Shown: piece by piece, positions 27,787 to 35,594 of the stretch
Layout of the letters: each line of letters opens with the position of its first letter
Position numbering within the stretch: position 1 is the stretch's first letter
Assembly: GCF_020733705.1 (NCBI RefSeq)
Contig: NZ_JAJFZM010000001.1
Coordinates: 1,922,001-1,986,000, forward strand
DNA: 64,000 bases
Direction: 5' to 3'
DNA from: Nocardia australiensis
GTDB taxonomy: Bacteria > Actinomycetota > Actinomycetes > Mycobacteriales > Mycobacteriaceae
Made by a program: the position numbers and the translations under genes
Notes under the pieces: model-generated
Database searches by the model: none
What the model was told of the DNA's origin: nothing
The model's input: the letters and a program-made list of their open reading frames with translations, nothing else

Positions 27787-27862
27787 GCCGCCTTAGCTCA
27801 GTCGGTAGAGCGCTTCACTCGTAATGAAAAGGTCGCGAGTTCGATTCTCGCAGGCGGCTCCA
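27787..27862 (+). tRNA. tRNA-Thr (anticodon CGT)
   Basis: 76 nt with a complete cloverleaf. Acceptor stem GCCGCCT/AGGCGGC, D arm GCTC..GAGC, anticodon loop CTCGTAA (CGT at 34-36), T arm GCGAG TTCGATT CTCGC. Discriminator T73 and an encoded CCA end follow. One mismatch at 27-43 (C-A). Reads ACG codons. Same place as M. tuberculosis thrV. Its 3' end borders a decayed integrase gene, so it has probably served as an attachment site. Confidence 0.97.
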
Positions 27863-27958
27863 TGCACCTAATCGAGGCCGGTTTCTCGTCTGCTTGCAGA
27901 TGCTTGATCCGGCCGACTGCGCCAAGGTCGCAACTAATTCTGTCCAGGTGAGTTCCGC

Positions 27959-28360
27959 TCAGCCACGGATGCTGACCGCCTTGTCTAGCGCGTCACCGGC
28001 AGTGGTGTGCACTCGCCCATGAGCCAGGTAGCGTCGCTGGATCGACATGGCCGGAGGACATCTGCCGTTATCCGAGCAGACTGCTCAGCGTCATTCAGGA
28101 TCGGTGCCGCGGCACCCCGGAAGCTGTGAGCTGTCACGTCATCGGGGATACCAGCGCATCACGAACCTGCGGCCACTCATGGCCGATGTTCTGTGGATCG
28201 CGCAACATCCACACGGTCAAGGGGACACCAGATCAAGCACATCGGTGCCTGTCGGAGGCGCCGATGGTTTTCGCGCAGCCAGTCTGCCGCCGACGCTGCA
28301 ACATCTCGACCGCGAGCTCCGGTAGGGCAATGGCGCCCTGCCGGAGCATTCGCCGAAAAC
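27959..28360 (-). pseudogene. decayed tyrosine recombinase (integrase), C-terminal remnant
   Basis: On the minus strand, successive frames carry pieces of one phage-type integrase in the right order. First ALPELAVEMLQRRR, then LRDPQNIGHEWPQVRDAL, then VTAHSFRGAAAPILNDAE and QSARITADVL (the H-x-x-R box), then SIQRRYLAHGRVHTTAGD and ALDKAV (the region of the catalytic Tyr). Stops and frameshifts separate them, and no intact frame exists. The N-terminal half is missing. Its 3' end lies 97 bp from tRNA-Thr, the normal layout for an element integrated at a tRNA. Non-functional relic. Confidence 0.8.
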
Positions 28361-28408
28361 CGGGCGGGTATGGCGTAGTCGCTGGAGGGCGGGGAGTTCG
28401 TTGTTGTT

Positions 28409-29230
28409 TCAGCGCAACAGGTTCGAGGTGATCCGCGACAATCGGTCGGCTGCTTCGAGGTCGAACGGCTCACCGTCAACCTCGACGGTGTTGTCCTGCA
28501 TGAACGCGGCAAGCGGTGTGGACGGTGGGTGGTCGAGGTGGCGCAGGATTCGGACGAGAGCGACCGCGACCGGCTGTCCCCGCTCGCGCATGCCTGCGAC
28601 CACTTCGGCGCTGGCGGCGTCGTATTCGCCGGTGAAACCGGTCGCTGTCAATCCGGGGTGCAGCAGAACGTAGCGAATCCGACTGTGGGGGTAGCGGCGG
28701 GTGAAGGCCACACCGAGTAGATCGCTGAGTTTCCCGCACTGTCGCATGACCGCGTCGGGGCTGTAGCCGCGCTCGAATTGGAGATCGTCCCAGCGGATGA
28801 GCGACAGGCTGCCTCCCGGGCCGGCCAAGTCGAGGATCACCGGTGCGTCGGCTTGATCCAGAAGTGGCGCGAGGCCGTGCCCGAGTAGATATCGACTCAG
28901 ATAGAACAGCGCGAAGTTGGCCTCGAAGCCTTCGCTCGTAACGGACCGGGTCGCTCGGAAGTATCGGGCGCCCAGTACGAGAGCATCCACGACTTGGTAG
29001 GTCGCCGTGATCCGGTCTATCACTCTGTGGTTCTCGACAACCAGGCTCAGATCTGCCTGGATGAACTCGATGCGCTGGTCGGCGTCGAGTTCGGCGGCGG
29101 CATCCAGGACTGCCCGCCCCTTCCGCGCGCTCGTTCCGATGACGATAACCCGATCGCCGCGACGCAAGTATGTCAGCGCGAGCGCCCTTCCCATGCCATC
29201 GGTTCCACCGGTGATAACCACAGTCTTCAC
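28409..29230 (-). CDS. SDR-family protein lacking the catalytic Tyr
   Basis: 273 residues, GTG 29230 with GGAGG four bases upstream; a longer frame back to 29569 was rejected. The Rossmann motif VVITGGTDGMGRA (residues 4-16) should bind NAD(P). The active-site region differs from classical SDRs: the strand VILDLAGPGGS lacks the usual Ser-Ser, and the Y-x-x-x-K position reads R163-Q-C-G-K167, so the catalytic Tyr is Arg. Either the chemistry uses other residues or the protein is a cofactor-binding non-enzyme. Divergent from a TetR gene across a shared operator. Substrate unknown. Confidence 0.82.
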   Translation of the reverse strand: MKTVVITGGTDGMGRALALTYLRRGDRVIVIGTSARKGRAVLDAAAELDADQRIEFIQADLSLVVENHRVIDRITATYQVVDALVLGARYFRATRSVTSEGFEANFALFYLSRYLLGHGLAPLLDQADAPVILDLAGPGGSLSLIRWDDLQFERGYSPDAVMRQCGKLSDLLGVAFTRRYPHSRIRYVLLHPGLTATGFTGEYDAASAEVVAGMRERGQPVAVALVRILRHLDHPPSTPLAAFMQDNTVEVDGEPFDLEAADRLSRITSNLLR

Positions 29231-29252
29231 GGGACCTCCACTCAAGTATTCG

Positions 29253-29286
29253 GACTCGTAAGTACATAAAACTAGACTTGTGAGTC
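29253..29286. promoter_or_regulatory. paired operator between SDR and tetR genes
   Basis: Two similar palindromic sites lie in the divergent promoter region: GACTCGTAAGT at 29253-29263 and AGACTTGTGAGTCT at 29275-29288, offset by 22 bp (two helical turns). Together they also form a large imperfect inverted repeat. TATATA at 29287-29292 could be an overlapping -10. Likely autoregulatory sites of the adjacent TetR protein. Confidence 0.6.
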
Positions 29287-29359
29287 TATATATACCGATG
29301 AGCCCAGGCAAATAGCCTTCCCAGTGCAAACTGGCCAGGCTTACTACTACGATGAACTG

Positions 29360-30055
29360 ATGAATGTCGCGGCTATATCGTCTCGACCGCGATCGGCCGC
29401 ATCTCGTGGACGCATCGACAAACAGCAAGCTGTCCTGGCGGCGGCGTTTACCGTGTTCGCTCGTAGCGGGTACGCACAGGCCAGAGTCGATGAGATCGCT
29501 GCCGAGGCGAAAGTTGCCAAGGCCACCGTCTACAACCACTTCGGCGACAAGCAGACCCTGTTTCGTCAAGCTGTGCAGGAACTTTCGGATCTCGCGCTCG
29601 CCGCCAATCTGGCCGCGGTCGAGGAGTTGGCGGCCCCAGGCGACGACGTGGTAGCCACCCTGAAGGGAGCCGGATTACGGCTGGCCACGTGCTACTGCTC
29701 CGAACAATCCCGAGCTCTGCGGCGGCTGCTCAGCGCGGAAGCCACACAGTTTCCCGATCTGCTCGACATCGTCGACGAGGTCTCGAATCGGGTCATTCGG
29801 GCGCTCGCGGACCGGCTCGCCCGTCTCTCGCTGGCCGGGACCCTCCGCATCGACGATCCGGACATGGCGGCCACCCAATTAGCCGTGCTGCTGACCGGAC
29901 CGGTGGATATGCGGTCTCGTTTCAACACCTGCGCGGTTCCTGAACCCGAACTGATCACAATCACCGACGCGGCAGTCACTACATTCCTCGCGGCATTCGG
30001 TGGATGCACCGAGCCGCCCGTTTTCCGCCACACTGCCGCGCCGCGTGCGACTTAA
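29360..30055 (+). CDS. TetR family transcriptional regulator
   Basis: 231 residues from ATG 29360 (TACGAT six bases upstream, possibly leaderless); the frame opens at 29324. The N-terminal HTH is VFARSGYAQARVDEIAAEAK and VAKATVYNHFGDK (about 33-64), canonical for TetR. The rest is a helical ligand domain of the TetR_C AefR-like type. It presumably represses itself and the divergent SDR gene through the paired operator. Ligand unknown. Confidence 0.9.
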   Translation: MNVAAISSRPRSAASRGRIDKQQAVLAAAFTVFARSGYAQARVDEIAAEAKVAKATVYNHFGDKQTLFRQAVQELSDLALAANLAAVEELAAPGDDVVATLKGAGLRLATCYCSEQSRALRRLLSAEATQFPDLLDIVDEVSNRVIRALADRLARLSLAGTLRIDDPDMAATQLAVLLTGPVDMRSRFNTCAVPEPELITITDAAVTTFLAAFGGCTEPPVFRHTAAPRAT

Positions 30056-30156
30056 CAGCGATAAGTGGCAGTGTTTTCGCGCTGTCGACCCAAATGCGTT
30101 CGCGGTGAACGCTGTACTTCTAGCTGATGATTCCGGCAAGCGGGGTCCCGACGGCT

Positions 30157-30525
30157 TTACTGTGCTTCAGCACCCCAGGCCCACAGTGCTTCGAGTACCG
30201 GGATCAGCGCTCGGCCGCGGCCGGTGAAACCGTATTGCACACGCGGCGGCCATCCGGCCGTGCGATCACGGTGCAGCACACCGGCTTTGGTGAGGTGTCC
30301 CAAGCGGTCGGAGAGCACCTTGTCCGACAGTGCGGGTAAGGCCGTCGACAGCTCGCTGTAGGTCAGGTCGGCGTGCAGGAATTGGGCGAGAATGAGAGCG
30401 GTCCAGCGGCCACGAAGAACGTCCAGGGTGGTGTCGACCGGGCAGTCGGGCTTGTGCTGCTGGACGGGGCTCGGACAGCCGTGCGCCAGGATCGAGTCGC
30501 CGTATCCAACTGTTTGGTAAGCCAC
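30157..30525 (-). CDS. HxlR family transcriptional regulator
   Basis: 122 residues from GTG 30525, chosen because GGTAGGAGG stands seven bases upstream; ATG 30546 is less likely. Winged-helix HxlR domain: CPVDTTLDVLRGRWTALIL, LTYSELSTALPALSDKVLSDRL and GHLTKAGVLHRD. A Cys-containing N-terminus (CPSPVQQHKPDCPV) might sense oxidation or electrophiles, as in some HxlR members. Divergent from the metallo-hydrolase gene with 49 bp between starts, so it probably controls that gene. Confidence 0.9.
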   Translation of the reverse strand: MAYQTVGYGDSILAHGCPSPVQQHKPDCPVDTTLDVLRGRWTALILAQFLHADLTYSELSTALPALSDKVLSDRLGHLTKAGVLHRDRTAGWPPRVQYGFTGRGRALIPVLEALWAWGAEAQ

Positions 30526-30574
30526 GAGTCGGCCTCCTACCGTCATCCGCTACAGGTAACGAGCGGAGTAGAAC

Positions 30575-31357
30575 ATGCGAGTTCATCATCTCAATTGCGG
30601 GTCGATGCGGGAGATCGAGGGTCCGGTCGGCGAGAGGTCGGCGGCGGTGTGCCATTGCCTGCTCGTCGAGACCGAGCAGGGATTGGTACTGGTGGATACC
30701 GGCATCGGACTACATGACATCGCCGACCCACCGCGCACACTGGGCAGCGACTTCGTGTCCTGGGCGCGCCCTGTACTCGACCCCGCGGAGACCGCGATAC
30801 GGCAGGTCGAGGCGCTGGGCTACGACGTCGGCGACGTGCGGGACATCGTTATGACGCACCTGCATCTCGATCATGCGGGTGCCCTCGCGGACTTCCCGGA
30901 GGCGACGGTGCACGTCAGTGCCACCGAGCTGAAGACAGCGACTACTGCCGATCGATATCCGCATCAGCAGTGGGCGCACGGACCACGTTGGGCCGCATAC
31001 GATTTCGACGAAGGCGACATCTGGAACGGTTTCGAAAACGTCCGCCCGGCCGAGGGCCTGCCATCGGAGATCCTGCTCGTCCCCCTGCCCGGCCATACCG
31101 ACGGGCACCTGGGCGTCGCGGTGGCCTGCGAGTCGGGCTGGCTGCTGCACGCCGGCGACTCGTACTACTACCACGGCGAACTCGCCTCGGCACCGGCACC
31201 GGCACCCGACATGCTCGAAGCGCTGCAGTCGTCCACCGAGACCGATCGTGAGCTACGGCTGGCCAATGTGCGGCAGCTCAGTTCCTTAGCGGCATCAGGT
31301 GTCCGGGTGTTCTGCGCACACGACCCGTGGGAATTCCGCGACGCGCTGCGCGGATGA
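30575..31357 (+). CDS. MBL-fold metallo-hydrolase, lactonase-like
   Basis: 260 residues, ATG with GCGGAG upstream. Metal-binding motif THLHLDHAG (His95, His97, Asp99, His100), later ligands in PLPGHTDGHLG and HAGDSYY. Overall layout resembles AHL lactonases of the AttM/AiiA group (MRVHHLNCGSM start, DTGIGLHD loop), so it could open a lactone or hydrolyse a thioester. The specific substrate cannot be read. Paired divergently with an HxlR regulator. Confidence 0.85.
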   Translation: MRVHHLNCGSMREIEGPVGERSAAVCHCLLVETEQGLVLVDTGIGLHDIADPPRTLGSDFVSWARPVLDPAETAIRQVEALGYDVGDVRDIVMTHLHLDHAGALADFPEATVHVSATELKTATTADRYPHQQWAHGPRWAAYDFDEGDIWNGFENVRPAEGLPSEILLVPLPGHTDGHLGVAVACESGWLLHAGDSYYYHGELASAPAPAPDMLEALQSSTETDRELRLANVRQLSSLAASGVRVFCAHDPWEFRDALRG

Positions 31358-31527
31358 CTACGTAGCGGCACGGCACCCTGACCTGGACTGGCCGTTGGAA
31401 GCGTTACTTTGAGGAGGCCGGTGAATGGACCGGGGATAGGTCCGATGTTGTAGTCCGGGGCCTACGGACGGTGACGGCAAGCACAGCGCGGGATACGTAA
31501 TGGTTGCGCCTACGGCCATTGGGGTTG

Positions 31528-31561
31528 CTCCTGGACCGGGCATCGTCGGCGGGTCCAGGAG
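31528..31561. terminator. bidirectional terminator between convergent genes
   Basis: CTCCTGGACC / GGTCCAGGAG, perfect 10-bp stem with a 14-nt loop. Followed on the plus strand by AACGATTTT; 14 bp past the stop of the minus-strand hydrolase. Confidence 0.6.
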
Positions 31562-31574
31562 AACGATTTTCCGG

Positions 31575-32627
31575 TCAGCCCGCGACGGCGGTTCGACCAT
31601 CCGCGCGTTGGGCGACCAGCTCGAGTTCGGCGTTGAAGCGTTCGCCGGCTTCGATATTGCCGAGGTGGCCGGTCGGCCAGATGTGATAGTTGGCGAGATA
31701 GCCGGTGCGCGTGAGGGTTTCGACGATTGGGTGGGACATGCGTTCGGGGAGTAGCCGGTCGTGGCTGCCCGCGATCACGGTGGTGGGGACGGTGAGATGC
31801 GCTGCGGCGTCGCCGAGTTCGAGATCGGCCAGTACCGCGGCATGGCGGCCGCGGGTCAGCGGGCGGCATGAGCGCACGATGCCGAGGGCGAAATCGACCT
31901 CGTCGGCGGTGGCGTTCTTGGTCATCACGCGGTCCTTGAACACTGTGCTCACCGGCCAGCCGCCGGGTAGCGGAATCGGTGTGGCCAGGACACTTTCGGC
32001 GACAAGGGCGGGCATGCGGATGGGTGAACCGAAGAGGGTGACCGGCTGGTTCGAGACGGTTAGTGGCTTGTTGAGCAGCGGGAGCAGGTCGGTGTCGTAC
32101 CTGACGTTGCCCGAGGCGGTGTTCACCAGCATGACAGCGCTCGCGCGGCGGCGGACCTGCTCGGGGTAGCGAGCTGCCCACGCCTGCAACGTCATTCCGC
32201 CCATGCTGTGCCCGGCGAGCACGGCGCGTTCGCCGGGGCTGAGGGCGGCGTCCAGGACCGCGGACAGATCGTCGGCGAGCGATTCCACGCTGGGGCCGAC
32301 GGTGCCGAGTTGGCTTTCGCCGTGGCCGCGCTGGTCATAGCAAACCACGCGATACCGGTCGGCGAAGGCGTTGATCTGGGGGTTCCAGTACTCGATGCTG
32401 CAACTCCAGCCGTGGATCAGCACGATTGGCTGTCCATCGGCGGGGCCATAGGCGTGCACGCGCAAGCTGGCGCCGTCGACGGTGGTGACGGGGATGACCT
32501 CGTGGGGGACGGTGGGTGTGTTCAACGTTGCGGTCCGGTAGGTCCGCGATCGCAGTCCGGCACGGTAGGCGGCGGTGAGGGCGCCATTGCGCACCTCCGC
32601 CAGCGTCTTCATCGACTTCACCAGCAT
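31575..32627 (-). CDS. alpha/beta hydrolase
   Basis: 350 residues from ATG 32627 (AAAGGAGT eight bases upstream). Full alpha/beta-hydrolase triad: Ser141 in AGHSMGGM, Asp in AGSHDRLLP, His in PTGHLGN; oxyanion strand IVLIHGWSCSIEYW. An N-terminal amphipathic segment of about 40 residues precedes the core. No specific substrate. The upstream region has a strong palindrome (32675-32690). Neighbouring regulators do not obviously pair with it. Confidence 0.88.
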   Translation of the reverse strand: MLVKSMKTLAEVRNGALTAAYRAGLRSRTYRTATLNTPTVPHEVIPVTTVDGASLRVHAYGPADGQPIVLIHGWSCSIEYWNPQINAFADRYRVVCYDQRGHGESQLGTVGPSVESLADDLSAVLDAALSPGERAVLAGHSMGGMTLQAWAARYPEQVRRRASAVMLVNTASGNVRYDTDLLPLLNKPLTVSNQPVTLFGSPIRMPALVAESVLATPIPLPGGWPVSTVFKDRVMTKNATADEVDFALGIVRSCRPLTRGRHAAVLADLELGDAAAHLTVPTTVIAGSHDRLLPERMSHPIVETLTRTGYLANYHIWPTGHLGNIEAGERFNAELELVAQRADGRTAVAG

Positions 32628-33028
32628 TACGGCACTCCTTTGTGTCTGGCGCCACGCTACCGCGCAAGCAGAGTGCTTGCTAGTGCAAGCGCTTGTTGCC
32701 CGAAAATCTGGCTCAATCACCTGGATATCCGATATTCGGACGGTCGAACTGTCCTAATCAAGGAAAACATTGAGCACTCTACGTTTCTTCCGCCGTCCCA
32801 GTGGGCATATCGCCGGTGCCGCGCGCGCCGTTATCCCAGGACATCAGGGCCTCTGACCTGGGGTCGAACTCAGAACCGGTCGGGCACCGACCAACGGTCG
32901 TCCGGCGTGCTCGTTTGGGCATCGCGATGGACGATGCGACTGGGTGCCGACGGGGTGTGAGCACCCGTGGGCACCGCGCAATCGTCGCCCGCTACTCGAG
33001 GCGCCGGCGTGAGGTCGAAGTCGCCGAC
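32628..33028. other. intergenic region upstream of the hydrolase
   Basis: 400 bp. Besides the palindrome, no gene is supported. A 273-codon plus-strand frame (32801-33622) runs through here but has shadow-like composition and overlaps better minus- and plus-strand genes. Confidence 0.45.
32675..32690. promoter_or_regulatory. palindromic operator upstream of the hydrolase
   Basis: GCTTGC TAGT GCAAGC with two more matched pairs outside (32672-32693), about 50 bp upstream of the ATG at 32627. Typical of TetR or MarR sites. No adjacent regulator, so a distant one would act here. Confidence 0.5.
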
Positions 33029-33298
33029 TCACCCGATGGAGAACAGGGCCGCGATATCCTCGGGCATTACCAGGCAGACCTGATCGTCTGGGTGAAAGTC
33101 GTCGGGAGCGTCGCGCCGGTTCGGCGCCTGTACGAAGACGACCAGGGAGGAACCATCTCCCGGATCGATTTCTACCGCGACATGACCGGAGAAATCGTTG
33201 TCCGGAGGTATATGCCAGTGGCTCACGTGCCCGAATTCGAGCTTACGAGCCGCACTGACCCCGAATCCGTCGAGCCGGGTATCGCCAGCGGCATCCAC
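33029..33298 (-). CDS. small acidic hypothetical protein
   Basis: 89 residues, acidic (LVVFVQAPNRRDAPDDF and HPDDQVCLVMPEDIAALF near the C-terminus). Codon use is consistent with real coding, better than in the opposing frame. The C-terminal half faintly resembles a TOBE-type ligand-binding fold from ABC ATPases, but this is only an impression. No signal or membrane span. Stands alone. Confidence 0.45.
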   Translation of the reverse strand: MDAAGDTRLDGFGVSAARKLEFGHVSHWHIPPDNDFSGHVAVEIDPGDGSSLVVFVQAPNRRDAPDDFHPDDQVCLVMPEDIAALFSIG

Positions 33299-33522
33299 CC
33301 GCGAAATTCTACTCTAGCTGCGGAAACGCCGGGATTTTTCGATCATTTCAGGCCGCGAAGGACTGCCGATACGCTAACTCGGGCGGTCCGAGGGAACGGG
33401 CCTCGAGTCGGTGGCCCCGTCGCGCAATATCTTGCGGGTTCGCATAACTGGCCGACGATCGGCGATGCCCGCGCGGTCGATGTCCGCGGGTGGCGGCGGT
33501 GGGCGCGGCGCGGCTACCGTGG
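33299..33522. other. intergenic region before the DUF2752 gene
   Basis: About 220 bp with nothing recognised except TACCGT at 33515-33520, a possible -10 for the DUF2752 gene. Confidence 0.35.
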
Positions 33523-33993
33523 ATGCTTGTGGATACCTCGCACGCGGCAACCGATTCGGCTGTGCACCCGGCGCCGGATCGCGAGAATCGCCCGGGGTGG
33601 CGTGCGGTCGGAGTGCCGCTGATGGTCGCGGGTACGGGTGTCGCGGCCGCGTTGCTGCTGCATTTCCGGGATCCGCACGTCGAGGGCTCATACGGGATCT
33701 GCCCGGTGTACGGACTGACCGGGTTCTACTGTCCGGGCTGCGGTGGGATGCGCGCGATCCACAATCTCACCGATGGACAGGTCGTGGATTCACTGCACAG
33801 CAATGTGCTCGCGGTGCCGCTGGTCCTCGGCTTCGTGCTGTTGGTGACCGATTGGACGGTGCGGGCCTGGCGCGGGCAGCGGATGCGTCTGCCCAGTATC
33901 AGCCGCACCACCATGTGGACGCTGCTCGCACTGTTCGCGGTGTATTCCGTGGTGCGCAATACGCCGTGGGGCACCTGGCTGACTCCGGTCTAG
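33523..33993 (+). CDS. DUF2752 membrane protein
   Basis: 156 residues from ATG 33523 (GTG 33529 also possible; TACCGT just upstream suggests a near-leaderless mRNA). DUF2752 hallmark CPVYGLTGFYCPGCGGMRA (residues 60-78) between spans. Three hydrophobic helices: about 28-46, 86-104 and 122-140. Function of the family is unknown. Followed by the small acidic gene, then convergent with the M1 peptidase. Confidence 0.85.
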   Translation: MLVDTSHAATDSAVHPAPDRENRPGWRAVGVPLMVAGTGVAAALLLHFRDPHVEGSYGICPVYGLTGFYCPGCGGMRAIHNLTDGQVVDSLHSNVLAVPLVLGFVLLVTDWTVRAWRGQRMRLPSISRTTMWTLLALFAVYSVVRNTPWGTWLTPV

Positions 33994-34049
33994 CCGCGGT
34001 CCGCGTGGTCGGCGTGATTCTCGTGGGCGCGACCAGGCAAGCTTCGAGT

Positions 34050-34238
34050 ATGAGCAACTCACTGAAGGAACGCGTCCGCGCGAAGCTGCTGCGCCAGCTC
34101 GGCGAGGACGGACCACTGGATTCCGAGCAGGATGACCCGCGACAGATTTCGGTTGAGTCCGATCTGGACGCGCTCGACAGCGTCGCCGACGACGATCCGC
34201 TTGTCGAAGAACTGGCGGCGCGCTATCTCGTGTTCTAG
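34050..34238 (+). CDS. small acidic protein, 62 residues
   Basis: ATG 34050: SLKERVRAKLLRQLGED at the start, then a strongly acidic middle (SEQDDPRQISVESDLD) and the end VEELAARYLVF. Well-formed codon use; probably a soluble alpha-helical protein. No family recognised. 56 bp after the DUF2752 gene, and convergent (9 bp) with the M1 peptidase. Confidence 0.55.
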   Translation: MSNSLKERVRAKLLRQLGEDGPLDSEQDDPRQISVESDLDALDSVADDDPLVEELAARYLVF

Positions 34239-34247
34239 CCCGGCCCG

Positions 34248-35594
34248 CTAGCCGGCCGACGTGCCGCCATAGGGCGGTAGCTGGGGCAGCGGCTCGTTGT
34301 TCAGCCACTGGTCCCACAGCGGGCGCAACGGAACGAGGCTGTAATGCTCTGCCAGGTCGGTGAATTCCTCGGTGCTGACCGAGGCGTGCCGGTGGCGAAT
34401 GGTCCACTCCCGCAGCAGATCGAAGAACGTCAGGTCGCCGAGTTCCAGGCGCAGGGCGTGTAGCGTGAGCGCGCCGCGCTTGTAGACCCGGTCGTCGAAC
34501 ATGCGCTGCGGGCGGGGATCGCCGACGCAGATGTCCTGAGGTTCCCGCGCCAGGTTGTGGCGGGCGGCGCGGGCCATTTGGTCAGCGCTGGGGCCGCCCG
34601 ATGCCTCCGACCAGATCCACTCGGCGTAACAGGCGAAGCCCTCGTGCAACCAGATATCGCGCCACTGCCGGATGGTGAGGCTATTGCCGAACCACTGGTG
34701 CGCCAGTTCGTGTGCGACGAGGCGTTCGGCACCGCGGCGGCCGTCGCAGTGATTGGCACCGAAGATCGAGATGCCTTGGGCTTCAGTGGGAATTTCCAGG
34801 TCGTCATCGGTGATGACGACCGTGTAATTCTCGAAGGGATACGGGCCGAACCGTTCGGCGAAGACGTCCATCATCATCGGCTGCCGAGCGAAGTCGTGTT
34901 CGAAGTTGGCGCGCAACCGGGCAGGCACAACCGCCTGCATCGGCACCGGCCCGTGTGGGGGACCGATCCGGTACTTCTGGTAGTGGCCGATCTGGACGGT
35001 GGCCAGGTAGCTGGACATCGGCTCGGACTGTTCGTACACCCAGGTGGTCTGGCTGGCCTTGGTCTGCTTGCGCACCAGAGCGCCGTTGGCGAGCGCGTAG
35101 TACGGCGTGTCGGTGGTAATCGAAATCCGGTAGCTCGCTTTGGAACTCGGGTGATCGTCGCACGGGAACCAGGAGGCCGCGCCGTTGGGCTGACTCGCCA
35201 CCAGCGCGCCTTCGGTCAATTCTTCCCAGCCCACTTCGCCCCACGGCCCGCGCACCGGTTTCGGCACGCCGACGTACTGGATCACCAGTGCGAGCACGCC
35301 ACCCGCGGGGATCGCGTGTTGCGGTGTGATGACCAGCTTTCCGTGCTGGTGGGTGTATTTCGCGGGCTTGGCACCATTGACCGTTACCTTGGACACGCCG
35401 AGCGATTGGGCCATATCGAGCGCGAACCGAGGCCTGACGGCCGTGGTGACCGCGGTGATTTCGGCGCGCGCCGCCAGCCGGTTACTGGCGACCTTGTAGA
35501 CGATGTCGAGTTCGTACCTGGATACCCGGTAGCCGCGGTTTCCGTTCTGCGGCAGGTACTCATCGATGGGTTCGTCGTAGAACTTACCTGGCAT
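34248..35594 (-). CDS. M1 family metallopeptidase
   Basis: 448 residues. Zinc site VAHELAHQWFGN (His295, Glu296, His299) with the third ligand Glu318 in WLHEGFACYAEW, the gluzincin spacing. The exopeptidase GAMEN box appears as PTEAQG, so N-terminus recognition may be altered. It has the N-terminal beta domain and catalytic domain but no long C-terminal helical domain, hence half the size of PepN. No signal peptide, so cytoplasmic. ATG 35594 shares its first base with the stop of the synthetase upstream (TGATG), showing translational coupling. Inferred role: trimming or degrading the product of that synthetase. Confidence 0.9.
   Translation of the reverse strand: MPGKFYDEPIDEYLPQNGNRGYRVSRYELDIVYKVASNRLAARAEITAVTTAVRPRFALDMAQSLGVSKVTVNGAKPAKYTHQHGKLVITPQHAIPAGGVLALVIQYVGVPKPVRGPWGEVGWEELTEGALVASQPNGAASWFPCDDHPSSKASYRISITTDTPYYALANGALVRKQTKASQTTWVYEQSEPMSSYLATVQIGHYQKYRIGPPHGPVPMQAVVPARLRANFEHDFARQPMMMDVFAERFGPYPFENYTVVITDDDLEIPTEAQGISIFGANHCDGRRGAERLVAHELAHQWFGNSLTIRQWRDIWLHEGFACYAEWIWSEASGGPSADQMARAARHNLAREPQDICVGDPRPQRMFDDRVYKRGALTLHALRLELGDLTFFDLLREWTIRHRHASVSTEEFTDLAEHYSLVPLRPLWDQWLNNEPLPQLPPYGGTSAG

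Noticed and set aside
32801..33622. 273-codon plus-strand frame
   Set aside because: Overlaps the 89-residue minus-strand gene and the DUF2752 start, and has shadow-like Arg-rich composition.
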